Assembly (NCBI GenBank): GCA_914767715.1
Contig: OU612066.1
Coordinates: 12,777,001-12,841,000, forward strand
DNA from: Membranipora membranacea
Lineage: Eukaryota > Bryozoa > Gymnolaemata > Cheilostomatida > Membraniporidae
Direction: 5' to 3'
Length of the DNA: 64,000 nt
Numbering within the stretch: position 1 is the stretch's first letter; the number at the start of each line of letters is the position of its first letter. The translations under genes and the position numbers were made by a program. Of the stretch, positions 12,901-23,823 are shown one piece after another. The notes beneath the pieces are model-generated. The model had not been told where the DNA came from. It ran no database searches and saw only the letters and a program-made list of their open reading frames with translations.

Positions 12901-15900
12901 GCAGAAGTCCTCACTTATTATCTCCACCTCAGATTCGTAAAAGTTTCTGTCACACTGAGGTGTATTCAGAGAACTGAATAGAGCTAGGTGTCTTCTCTTA
13001 TATGTGGGCAAGCTTGAGCCATTAAACTGTCTGCACACACCATCAGCTAAGAGAAGTCAGATATAATTTTGGCATTGTAGAATGAAATATGCTGTTCGTC
13101 TATACAATGGGTAATAGGTGGTTGTTCTGTATCATAACATAAGATTTGTTTGTTTTCGTGTTTATGATCACTTAACCGCAGGTGGTGAATGCACAATCAG
13201 CTATATGAGAAGTTTGAATCAATTTGGGCATTGTAGAAGGAAATAAAATGGCAGCTGTTTATACAAAAGGTAATAAGTGGTTGTTCAGCGTTGTTTTTGA
13301 CTGCGTAGCATTGCATAAGATTTTCGTGAATATGATTATTTCACGGCAGGTGATGTAAAAAGGGTGTGCAGATGTTAAATATGATCTTCTGAACTTAGTT
13401 CTGACATGAGGAAGATAAATATAAGCACTTATTTTTATCTGATCAACTTTTGATTTCTTACCTATCTTTTGGATAACAGCTGTGTTAGGACTACCACTTG
13501 CCATTCCAACTGTAAACAAATAAGAGAATTGAATTGTTAGCAATATCAATTGATGCGACTAATAAACTGATGCTATTGATCACAGTTATGAATTTACACA
13601 AACCCAACATGTCAAATTTCTTTCTTTTCTTTCTCTAAACTTTCATCAACCTCAGTCTCTTAAAACACACTCACCCATCTCTTGGCAAATGTCAGAGCAT
13701 TTATAATCCGCTGTGAGACAATCATCATCAAATCTGACAGTCGCGTTTTGAACGGCTGAGAATCTAACTGAAAAGGAGGCTGCTGCTGTATCCAACTGCA
13801 TTTTGGGGAAGCACTGACACCTGAAATATTATACAATACGAATGAAGATTGTCTCCACCTGATAATTAAGGAGACAACTCTATTAAGACTGCTAGCTTTT
13901 CAATACATAGCCTTTGAAAAAAATACACTTCAGTCTTCTATATAGTATGCTGAAATAACAACAAACCTCTTCAACACATTTTGGGATATGACTTTATCAA
14001 AGAGTAACAATTTGGCGTAGAATATCTCTCTTGTGCTGTTTACAATCAGATTGTATATGAAGTCAATAGAGTGCATAAACTTACTGTATTAGATTGAGAG
14101 GTTTGCTGGTGGTGGAGGTTCTTGGTTTAACAGTTGATGGATAATATGAACCGCAGGCCACCTGCTTTTTGTTCTTACAGCAGAGCTGCTCCCCATTGTC
14201 CAAAGTTGTTTCTTTAGTTGTACAGGTGCCCATTTTACTGACCAGGTTTACTTTAGCCAGCATGTTTGGGGTTATATTGCTAGTCTGTTTTGAACATATT
14301 CCATTGTCTACAAAATTAAACAGAACATAGCTACATAGAGTTATAGCCCATCAGGAAAGTAGCGTTTCATCAAATTCGGACGGCTGTGTGATTGAGTATT
14401 GGTAATGGTTAGGGGAGCAGCCGTTAGTAGCCTACAAGCATGAACATGTAACGATTAACTGGACCTGTAGCTTTCGAGTATTCATATATCTTTGTCCAAC
14501 CAGAATTAAGACTGCTTTTATGTAATGTGTTGGATTTAGTGTGGCGAGCAAGTGGTAATATACAAGAATCTGGATAAACTCAAGAGGACCTGAGATTTGA
14601 GTGTCAAATTAATAAATTCTAATAATTCAAATAAAATTCTACTGGAAAATTATATTTTTTTTTAGAGGAGAACAATGCCCAGATTTTCATATTTATCCCA
14701 ATAATTATTTGATCCTGCTGAAGGATACTGCATATCTTGTGATTACGGAGGTTGTTTTGTTTGTTGATTAAGATGTCTCTCTTTTACTCAGCATTCTACA
14801 AGTGGATGGCATACTTTGTTACTTACAGGTGCCGATAGGCTGAGGAGCGCTCAGAGTTCTGTTCACTGAAAAGAAACAGAGAATTAATTAATAGATTATC
14901 AAATACCTGAATCAAAAGCCTAAGTTTTGAGCATACTTTGTGAAACCATGCCAGGAGGTTTCTCTGGACAAAACAGCCAAGATATGACATATGTGACCTG
15001 ATTGAAAGCATATACAGTGCACTCATAGAACATTTAATAAAGAGATAAGCACTCAGATAACTCAAATAGTAGGTTACTCAAATATCTGATTGCCAATGAT
15101 AATGATGATTGATATGGACAGAGGATTCACTTTTTAAAAAGATAAAAGTAGTCCTTGCCAACAAAATCACACATAGTACACATTTCATATACATAGATAT
15201 GGATAGAGATTACCCAGAATACATCTCCCTGTGAGTAAGTGATACTGTACTCACAAGCACTGCAATGATCATGACACTGAGTTGCCCCCATGTAACACTT
15301 GGTGTTGTGTCCGTAGTATGTGCTGAAAGTAATATCTGTGCTGGCTGGCAGCAATGGGCTGGTGTAGAGCAAATATTTTCCACTGATTCTTAGACTACAG
15401 GTACAGCTACAGACAAAAGGAAAAACAACATTATGAGAGAAAACGGATTCCAAATACAGGGAGACAGGTCACTGAGTCAGGTAGATTTGTTAATATCTAT
15501 ATATTTATTTAGTTACACACTTACTAAGCTATTTGGCTGAAACACAGTGTTTAATCTCATGGCATACCTAGTTGTCTGCTGAACACAACTATGATCGTTT
15601 GAATTACCAGACTACTTTTACTTACTCAATCTTCTCAGGCAGAGGGCATGTCACATGTTCTTTATTTTCGTCACAGCAAAAATGGTCTGCTATCTTCTCC
15701 ACTTCGAATGGTTTGTCTCCCCTACATTGTGCTATATGACTGAACACATGAAGCTCCGCCCCTAACGCCATTAAAGTGCTGTCATATTTTTCACACATGT
15801 AACCACCTGTGATAATGATAATATTAATAAGAAATTGGTTTGGTTGTTAAATAAAGTTGTCCACTATCCGTGCATTTACAATTACAAACAACTTCTATAT

Positions 15901-18546
15901 TGATCATGATTGTTTTGGTTTTGGTTTTTTAGTCTATCCAAATTGTTGACTGTTTGATTTAATCGTCTTTGTTGTGACAGAAACTTTCTATAATTTTATC
16001 TTATTTTGTCAGAAGTAGGGTTATGACTCGGACAAGACTACCTTCAGTTTCCTATACTTTTCCTTGATGAAATTATACCTCTGTTGTGAGTTTGTGCTCA
16101 CCTATGCCAGCATACATTTTCTTTCCATTTCCAGTTTCAGAAAGTGGTCTTGGTCGATAAAACTGTTTGGTCAATCCTCTAGCTTTGATAGTAGATGCAA
16201 CTGTCAAGAATCAAGCAGTAATAGAATGTTTGCGTACAACTTGAAGCTGAGTAACAATAAATTAACCTAAATTTGTCTACTATAATGGTGCTTCTACCAC
16301 ATTACTATTTGGCTAAACCCAACGCATAGTGCATAAGATTCGACACTAGTAAGGAAAGGCAACCAAAGTTTGGGAATGAAATATGAATTCTTACCTATAC
16401 GACAGTATTGATCACACGGAACTTGCGCCTCCCTGCATGTACTGACGTCAGACCGTTTAATGATGTAGCCTGCCTGGGGAATTACAGTTGTCAAATCTCT
16501 AAGCAGATGATGAGTTCCTAGATCTTCAAACCCGAGAGAGCAAGTACAGGTGTAGTTCTTGATGGCTGGGGTAGTTGGCGCAATTGTGGTAGTAGTTGTT
16601 GGTGTTGTAGTGGTGGTTGTTGGTGTAGTAGTGGTGGTTGTTGGTGTTGTAGTGGTTGTTGTAGGAGTTGTGGTGGTTGTTGTAGGAGTTGTAGTGGTTG
16701 TTGGTGTTGTCGTAGTAGTTGTTGGTGTTGTCGTAGTAGTTGTTGGTGTTGTCGTAGTAGTTGTTGGTGTTGTGGTGGTTGTTGGTGTTGTTGTGGTGGT
16801 AGTCGGTGTTGTGGTGGTTGTTGGTGTTGTAGTGGTGGTTGTTGGTGTTGTAGTGGTGGTTGTCGGTGTTGTAGTGGTGGTTGTTGGTGTTGTAGTGGTG
16901 GTTGTCGGTGTTGTAGTGGTGGTTGTTGGTGTTGTAGTGGTGGTTGTTGGTGTTGTAGTGGTGGTTGTCGGTGTTGTAGTGGTCGTTGTTGGTGTTGTAG
17001 TGGTGGTTGTCGGTGTTGTAGTGGTTGTTGTAGGAGTTGTGGTGGTTGTCGTAGGAGTTGTAGTGGTTGTTGGTGTTGTCGTAGTAGTTGTTGGTGTTGT
17101 AGTGGTGGTTGTCGGTGTTGTAGTGGTGGTTGTTGGTGTTGTAGTGGTGGTTGTCGGTGTTGTAGTGGTGGTTGTTGGTGTGGTAGTGGTGGTTGTTGGT
17201 GTTGTAGTAGTGGTTGTTGGTGTTGTTGCAGTAGTTGGTGTGGTAGTGATTGCTTGTGAGGTTGTAGTCGGAATGATCGGCCAAACTTTCTCTTCATCAC
17301 TACCCATAGTTACTGCAACAGAAAAAGCCTTAGCCAATAAAAAATCTTACATTGCGCAGGGTGATTAACTGATTTCCGAGGTTTCATGTTTAAACATATG
17401 CAAACACTTTTTCAGACACATATACAAACACATCTAGTACCAGCAGTTTTGCTCATTTAAAAACAAAGTCTCACATACTTGTTGTGTAGTCAAATAAGAA
17501 TTTAGCTTGTTTCCAGTGTCCGTTCTGATCTGGTGAAAATGACACCTTATATTTCGAAGTGAAGTCATCAAATGAGATGTCTACTGGTTGTTGTGCTGGG
17601 ATTTCTTTCCCGCAAAAGTGTGGAAACGAATCAAACACAGATTCATCTAAGAATTCAGGGTCATGGAACAGCACAGAAACCTTTTCTTCACATCCGATGA
17701 AATGTATATACTACAACAAATATAATAACGTAATTGCAACAATTTAGATTGACTTGATCAACCAGCTGAGTTTTCATACACAAACTTTTAAATACAGTTA
17801 ACATCAACTGTATTGCCAAAACAACTATATAGTGCTGGAAAATATCACGTCAACTGCGATCTCGATTGGAGGAAATTTGACAATTGTATTGAGCGAGTGA
17901 GGGGAAATTAGCAGTAACGCACTTACACATCTCATGCTATGGAAACCATTGCCAACGCAAACATCAAAGATGAAGGAGCTCCTTATAATTCTTAATACAA
18001 TATCATTAAGCTTACGATAAATCTGATGTGCAGAGAAAGCCCGTCCTTGGCACTGAGAAATACATCACATTTATCAGGCATAGAAACTTGAGGCCCATCA
18101 GCAGGGAATAAGTTGATAAACCCAGCTTGGGTTTTCTCTCCAAGAATGATTGTCTTTCCACAGTTGCTGCCAACATCAACTGAAAAATATAATGTAATGT
18201 ATAATGCAAGAAATTATTTTAGGAATGCTCTATTTCTTTCTCTAAAATAATTGAATAAAGAATAGAAATAGTACACATACAATAGTAACACATATTGCTC
18301 ATACTTTAGGTAAATAGTGGAATACCAAGTTTGATACAAGAGTTGGGATTGTTTCTTAATTAATTTTTTTATTAGTTCTCAAGGGTGGCTTATCAGTTAT
18401 CTAAATCCTTGTTTTAAATCTTAATTTGCAAAAGATGAGCATTGTGTATAATTATACAACTTACCATTGAAGTACTGGTCAGAAGCACCACATAGCTGTG
18501 CGATTATGAGCCCCACCAGCAGAATGCTTCTCAGAGCAGTCGCCAT
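6996..18546 (-). CDS. secreted CUB / mucin-stalk / six-fold cysteine-module protein (23 exons)
   Basis: Unrecognised as a whole. Exons, 5' to 3': 18546-18465, 18179-18016, 17710-17479, 17312-16395, 16200-16102, 15806-15626, 15406-15255, 14865-14827, 14307-14085, 13820-13675, 13509-13462, 13046-12818, 12475-12440, 11918-11770, 11111-11049, 10685-10478, 10067-9990, 9628-9480, 9091-9035, 8707-8470, 8038-7881, 7498-7433, 7174-6996. Junctions are GT/AG and the sum is 3894 bp (1297 residues plus stop). The order is: signal peptide (MATALRSILLVGLIIAQLCG), CUB-like domain (about residues 33-157, starting CGKTIILGE), Thr/Pro stalk (about 175-403), then six modules. Each module is a CxC exon with five Cys, a short phase-1 linker exon, and an exon with Cys, Cys, CC and a final Cys. 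No transmembrane segment is visible, so it is probably secreted. The start at 18546 has the best Kozak context; in-frame ATGs at 18552 and 18561 are alternatives. Function is unknown; extracellular matrix, mucus or lectin-like roles are guesses. Confidence 0.88.
8097..8160 (-). repeat. CCAAT-containing dispersed repeat, copy 1
   Basis: On the minus strand it reads CTCCCTCCC then AGCCAATCAGAGCCAACACA. The same block occurs on the plus strand near 53241-53272. It lies in the intron between the exons ending at 8470 and starting at 8038 of the six-module gene. The core AGCCAATCAG matches the NF-Y consensus, but the intronic position argues for a repeat rather than a promoter. Confidence 0.5.
11244..11486. 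mobile_element. hAT-like MITE with 8-bp target-site duplication
   Basis: The element begins CAGTGTTAG and ends CTAACACTG, a perfect terminal inverted repeat of the hAT type. It is flanked on both sides by the same 8 bases, TATCTGAG (11236-11243 and 11487-11494). It is 243 bp, rich in G and C runs compared with its surroundings, and has no coding capacity. It sits in the six-module gene's intron between exons 11918-11770 and 11111-11049. Confidence 0.85.
13053..13370. repeat. imperfect tandem duplication inside an intron
   Basis: Two diverged copies of about 150 bp lie side by side (about 13053-13195 and 13204-13370). Shared blocks are GGCATTGTAGAA, a CTGTT/TATACAA block, GGTAATA with GTGGTTGTTC, CATAAGATTT, and GCAGGTGRTG. 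They lie in the intron just upstream of the 13046 exon of the six-module gene. The divergence shows the duplication is old. Confidence 0.6.
16560..17272 (-). repeat. 21-bp coding minisatellite (Thr/Pro mucin stalk)
   Basis: About 33 tandem units, mostly 21 bp with some 18-bp variants, lie wholly inside exon 4 of the six-module gene. On the minus strand each unit encodes PTTTTTT or PTTTTT. All length variants are multiples of three, so the frame is kept. Third positions vary (ACA, ACT, ACC) in blocks that recur, a sign of unequal exchange or slippage. The Thr density predicts heavy O-glycosylation. Translations of the same DNA in other frames (poly-Val, His/Asn-rich, Gln/Leu/Pro-rich) are artefacts. 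Confidence 0.95.
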
Positions 18547-18561
18547 TGTCATCTTTAGCAT

Positions 18562-20144
18562 ACGAAATGATGGTCGACAATAAGACCGAGGATGGGTGAA
18601 AGTGCGAAAGATAACCACGAAAATCACTTATGGCTAATCCAAACAAAAGTTAAGCAATCACTGCTGTTATCTCCCACGTCATGAGCCAGTTAGGAAGATA
18701 AAGCAGAAATTAAATTCCTCTTGACAGATAATCGAGAATGAGATCAATACAAGCAAGTCATGGACACACAGATATCTCAGCTAATTTTCAACAGCAGCTT
18801 GCAGCCAAACAAACAAAGTTATGTCCACAACTTATTATTGACCAGTACCAATGTCCAGTAGAGTCAACAAAATCTTACTTAACATTTGTGGTGGAGCAGG
18901 ACGCCATGACTGTCAAATTAGCTTTCAAAAGTTGTCAAACGTTCTATAATCTGACACCAGAGAGTTTGAGTTTTGTCCCAACTGACATCTCATATCTAAA
19001 TACATGATAAAGTACAAAACTGAGAGTTACTTCCCCTGTACAACAAGAAGGTAACTCATACAGACGAACCGATTATTATTTTTTTGACAACCCAGTCACG
19101 ATGGTGTGGAAGATCTTAGCAAGGTAAGATTACCATCATGATACAAAACTCAACCATGCTAATCGATCAAAGATGCTGTCATCATGTTGCTCCAAGATAA
19201 ACTGAATGATTAGGAATGTGCTAATAACGAAATTGGTCTTCCCAGACCTGCTGAATCTCATGATCTTGTCTGGACATTCAGGTCACTACCAAACTTACCC
19301 TGTCTTGACAAGCTTGTCAAGACAGGCTTTGATAAGCTGGTCAAGACAGGCTTTAATAAACTAGGCTGTAATTCATACAAACTAGATGTTGTAAGAGATT
19401 GCATCATTCAAGACATTGATTAGCACCTGTGCTAAGAGCTTGTGCGATTACAGTGAGTTATCTCATGGTGCAGGTAATCAACGTCTGGCTAATAGTCACA
19501 CTTGAAGATTACTCTTGTGGCCGATTCTGCACACAAATTAAGTTGGTGGAGGAACCAGATACAGGAGGCCAACCAGATGGCTTCAGAATTCTGAGACTCA
19601 ATTATGCAGAGATCAGCCCATGCCTCAGTGCTGCTCGTGCACAGATTTCGTCCCAGACACGAGGCGAAGGTCAACTACTGACGCTGATGTGACATATATC
19701 ATGTTATGGGGAATTTGTTAAATTGAGCTTAACCTTGATGGAACTGTCAAATAAGATAACATAAAGATGTGTACAGCTTTTTATCCACTAAGATTTTATT
19801 GCAAAAAATAGTGTTCAAATGCAAATATGTCTCATGGCTGGTAAATATAAGAAATTACACAACAAATACTTGATGCACAAAAATAAGGTTACATTCCTCC
19901 TGTCTTCTCCACTTCGAATCCATTGAAATATTTCAAATATGTGAATACTGCAAATAAAACAGTCACCCAAGAAAGATATTTAGCGGGTTGATGTGTTGAT
20001 AAAATTAAAATCACATCCTAAAATCAATCATCCTGAACAACACGGCTGGCTACCATAGCACGATACTTCAAAAACCAATAAAATAATATATTAGATAGTT
20101 TTTTTAGCGGCATTGACATCTACGATTAAAACTTACAAAGACAT
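18562..20144. other. intergenic, no gene recognised
   Basis: This is the region between the 5' end of the six-module gene and the 3' end of the UPF0729 gene. It should contain the divergent promoter of the former. I see small open frames (18738-19007, 19429-19692) but no splice-supported or family-like exon. A repeat of the GCCTGTCTTGACAAGC family occupies about 19299-19355. Confidence 0.5.
19299..19355. repeat. GCCTGTCTTGACAAGC-family repeat cluster
   Basis: CCTGTCTTGACAAGCTTGTC is followed by two more partly palindromic copies of the CAAGACAGGCTTT half-motif. It is related to the hairpin at 1671-1722. Confidence 0.6.
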
Positions 20145-20739
20145 TTAGTCTGTTTTCTTGTCGGCAACTTCACCGTTACCAGTAGTCACCCCATTCTCTG
20201 CAGGTTTTATAACTCCGTTTTTATGAGGGTTTTCAGTATTTTCATCAGTCTAAAATGGACCATGAAAAATCAAACCATTATCAATCATATTACATGTATT
20301 TTGCTAGCTGCACACTTGAATATATTATAGCATATAACTTCTAGGACAAACATCTCCAGAACGTTTGTGGTTCCTTGGTCCCATGAACCTTCTGTCAAAA
20401 CTTATGATGATAATAATACGAACCAATATACATCATTCATATACATGATATGATGAGAAGTTTTATGTGAACTGATGATATGAACATTGTTACAGTGAGC
20501 CAGTCGAGTAAGCACTAAGCAGTAGAAGCTCCTGGCGTACAAGAATTTTAAACACTCACTTTGGATCCAAATGGGCATTTCATATCAGTAGCAGGAGGTG
20601 CTGATCCGTTAGTATCATAAGAGACGGTGGGTGGTCTGCCGTACCAGTACTTATCTATGAGTGGCATGAAAACAGGCTGTAGCCATCTGTGCCATATGTA
20701 GAGAAAGGCGGGTACGACTATACAACTGATGCACACCAT
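20145..20739 (-). CDS. C18orf32: UPF0729 family protein, C18orf32 homologue (2 exons)
   Basis: Exons 20739-20560 and 20249-20145 join in phase 0 across a GT/AG intron and encode 94 residues. The N-terminus MVCISCIVVPAFLYIWHRWL matches the family hallmark MVCI(P/S)CIV plus a short hydrophobic segment that anchors it to membrane. A Pro/aromatic stretch (FMPLIDKYWYGRPP) follows, then a polar tail ending in DKKTD, where human C18orf32 ends in DKKKD. The length is slightly above the human protein's. The human protein is reported at the endoplasmic reticulum and lipid droplets; its biochemical role is not settled, so I assign none. The upstream gene is on the same strand, but nothing suggests co-transcription. 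Confidence 0.9.
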
Positions 20740-21725
20740 CTACAATGAAAGCATTGTATCAGTTAAGTAATTGTGTAATTTCATGTCTCATAATTCCCAT
20801 GTAACAATGTGATGTTATGGCAAATGCAAAAATAACCATTGACTATATGAATGACCCTCTCTTTCCTCAGGATCATTTACTGCTAACAATCGCGGTTTAA
20901 CCAGATTAAAGCCAACCACATCAAAACTTTGTCTTACACTACCTGGTTACTGATCTCGTGATTTTCATATCAAGAGATCTCATTCACTTCTCTTTCATAC
21001 AGAGATTTGATATATAATTTGGCCTTATATCAGATAAATTTCATATATTGTGATTGCCATGAGAAGTTAAGTAACACCAGGAAGAAAAGTTTGCCATTTT
21101 TGGGGGGGGGGGCTGTAGATATGAATTTCATGGCTCACTAACAGTCAAATATTTACTCAATCTCACTCTCTATTTAGGCCTAAACTTTCATATGAGCTAG
21201 TGAAGTTTGGGGCTAGGGAAGTAAAGTGACACCCAAACTAGAGAAACATAATTAAATACCCATATATTATCAAAAGTATTTTTGATATAACTGTAGCTCA
21301 TGAAAGTTTTTTACAAGCGTCATTCAGCTACAATGTTTAGTCGGGAGGTTTTATGGTAATCCTAACTGGCAAGACTCAACTAAGGAATTTGTCAGTGGTT
21401 CGCAATTGAGATATGACACCACTACCATGTAACATAGGCTACTCCTGTTTGTTATCAATATAGTAGGTAACAAAAGTACCAATGGGGTGGAATGGTGAGA
21501 TGAGTACACCTGCCAATAATAATAATAAATCTTAATGTATCAATGGCTGTAATCGCCGGCACGTATAAGGAGGAAAGTGGTGTTTCACACGTTTGGTCAG
21601 TTTTCAGCGCTTCATCTCGAAATTTACACAAGTGTTGCATAGCAAGTTATGAAATGGGGGATCCTGAACCTATTTTATTCCACTGAGATGTAATCTTCCA
21701 TTTTCTCCTGTAGGTTCGACCAATC

Positions 21726-21975
21726 TGGGGGTTTTTCAATTAAAGACAGCCAAAATTGCAACCTGATTCTTCACTTCGTGAGTGAGACCTGCCAAGCTCT
21801 CGCTCTCAATTAGCTCAGTCATTGACGGAACCATATACATTCTGAGTGAGCGATTTGGGAACGTACATTTATTTGTCTAATTGAAAGACCAAGCGGGTAA
21901 TAATTTTGAGCAATTGAAGAGTGATAATTTGATTTGGTAAAGCATCATTCATTCAAATCGAAAGACCCCCAGGTT
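21726..21975. mobile_element. MITE-like repeat, copy 2
   Basis: Homologous to 1320-1575. Here the ends are clear inverted repeats: CTGGGGGTTTTTCAATT on the left, and the reverse complement of the right edge is CTGGGGGTCTTTCGATTTGA. It is about 250 bp and non-coding. Confidence 0.65.
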
Positions 21976-22009
21976 TATTCAATTCTAACAGGTGACTAAT
22001 GGAAAATTA

Positions 22010-22070
22010 GGTCAGGTACAGGTAAATTAGGTCAGGTACAGGTAAATTAGGTCAGGTACAGGTAAATCAA
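22010..22070. repeat. 19-bp tandem repeat
   Basis: Three full copies of AAATTAGGTCAGGTACAGGT-type units follow directly on one another and then degrade. A small recent microsatellite-like expansion. Confidence 0.85.
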
Positions 22071-23606
22071 CTAGTATAAGAGTATGGAGAGTGTCCTGTT
22101 TGAGGGAATAAGAACAGGTAGAGGTTTACAAAAAAATAAGCTCGCTAGCCCCCATAGGCGCCTTTACTAAGTTCGGCATCAGCTACACTGGATATGATGA
22201 GACCCCTTGGAAACATATACTTACAGGACTAAATTAGGTAGGGCATAATGATAATAATAAATTACATGAGGGATGAGCTAGATATACTTTTCCTACGTTA
22301 GATTGAAGCAGGACTGTATGACATCAAGTTAAATACATACGTTCGGTTTACTGCACACCACAATACCTGAGGTAAAGTTATCAGTTGGACAAAAAACATA
22401 AATCAGTGGTGACACAGTTATTTCAATCGGGTCAGAGGTGAGATTAAAGTGTGTTTTTTTCTGGATTATTATTTTCTAAGTTTTTCATCGAATGTAAAAA
22501 CATCATCGGCACACCAACCGCAACAGCACTCCACGATGAACATCGACCCACAGCTGGTTGATATATCCTGCATGCCCACCCTATTAGGCTAGGCGGTTAG
22601 GATTAATTGGGAAGTAAGTAAGTAAGTAGACAAAATTTTGGGGCCCATACCCCATGTCTGTTACATAGTCATTGGGGGTGCTCATGTCTCCTTCTGGCTG
22701 TCATAAATATACCACAACCACCCTGGTTAGACGAAATTTATGTGGGCCCACATAAAAATAAGTAAAGTTATATACTATATGTGAAAGGTTTGACGTCATA
22801 CAAACATATTTATATAATAAGGTTCTAATCTAGATATATAAATAAAAAAGTTTCAGATGATTATTATAATGATGATGAATATTTAGTATTAATAAATAAC
22901 AATACATATTTCCTTGATGAAGCCTAACCAATAAGCTCCTTCATTGACTTACCTTTCGTTTGAGTGTTCTTTGTTGGGTTTATTCTTAATGAGTGGTTAG
23001 TAATCAGGTTTTTTGTCAACTTGTACTCAGAGATCCAAGAACTTCTTTTTGGAAATATGATGACTCTTCAACTTTATTTCTTTTATGATTAGAGGAAATA
23101 AAACTATAAAACTTAGCTCAGTTTCCTCAATAATAGTACAATAGGGGGTACCTAGAGCACCCTCAAATAGTGGCATACATTTGTTCTCATAGCACTGCTG
23201 TTGCATATGCACCCTGTGGTCACATGATCTTAAAAGGGATAAAAACAATTATAAGCTTAGACTTTGACCAAGCTTGTGATTCAGCCCTGTTGACAGTTTC
23301 AACGGCCCACACAATACCTTGGTTCAGCTCTGCTTTCTCAAAGGCAAAGTTTTAAATGGTTCTCAGACCCTGCACTAGAAGTAAAGGTAGTTTTTACTGA
23401 CACTGTATTTATATTATTATTCTCCCAATCATCACTTCTAGTGGAATCCAGTCACTTGCAAGAAATCACAGGGTGAGGAAGTTCATTGTTGTTGCAGTCC
23501 TCAGACTGTATTTGCCCATGTCTAGTATCACTGGACATGTGCACACATATATTAATAATAAGATCATTTCCCACCAAGTCTGTTACCCGTCTACTCTAAA
23601 CAGCCT

Positions 23607-23823
23607 GATTCTTTGCAAGGCCATGCTAAATAAAAGAGGTCATTCCAACTCTACACACCCATAGGTGAAATATAGACGTTTCCTGCATCCAGTAGTTGGA
23701 TATGTATGAATGACCATTTTATCGACATTAACTTCCATTCTTGTTATTCTGTAGATTCCAGAGTGATGTTGTAAGAGCTGAACAAATATAACCTGAACTC
23801 ACTGCTCAACTAAGCCCTGCAAC
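23607..23823 (+). promoter_or_regulatory. 5' flank / probable 5' UTR of the first MFSD1-like gene
   Basis: The roughly 215 bases directly before the ATG are duplicated almost exactly at 63787-64000. Conservation stretches from GATTCTTTGCAAGGCC through the position just before the start codon. That suggests the copied unit carried the promoter and leader along with the gene. A possible leader intron is suggested by TTATTCTGTAG near 23742-23752, but I cannot confirm it. Confidence 0.5.

Larger units (their letters stand above)
20740..23606. other. intergenic, repeats only
   Basis: No exon is recognised in this 2.9-kb stretch. It holds a G run at about 21102-21111, a MITE (21726-21975), a 19-bp tandem repeat (about 22010-22070) and AT-rich sequence. 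Its left end should include the promoter of the UPF0729 gene. Confidence 0.5.

Noticed and set aside
16518-17368. Long open frames across the minisatellite in other frames (poly-Val on plus; Gln/Leu/Pro-rich and His/Asn-rich on minus)
   Set aside because: A 21-bp repeat without stops is open in several frames. Only the Thr/Pro frame joins in phase to both neighbouring exons of a complete gene.
18738-19007. Plus-strand 89-codon frame upstream of the six-module gene
   Set aside because: No recognisable domain, no good splice or start context, and it overlaps the expected promoter region of the divergent gene.
19489-19674. Minus-strand frame with STEA and, further on, EAIWL, faintly like a copia-type RNase H segment
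   Set aside because: The spacing is wrong by two residues, no other retrotransposon domain or LTR is nearby, and the similarity is too short to separate from chance.
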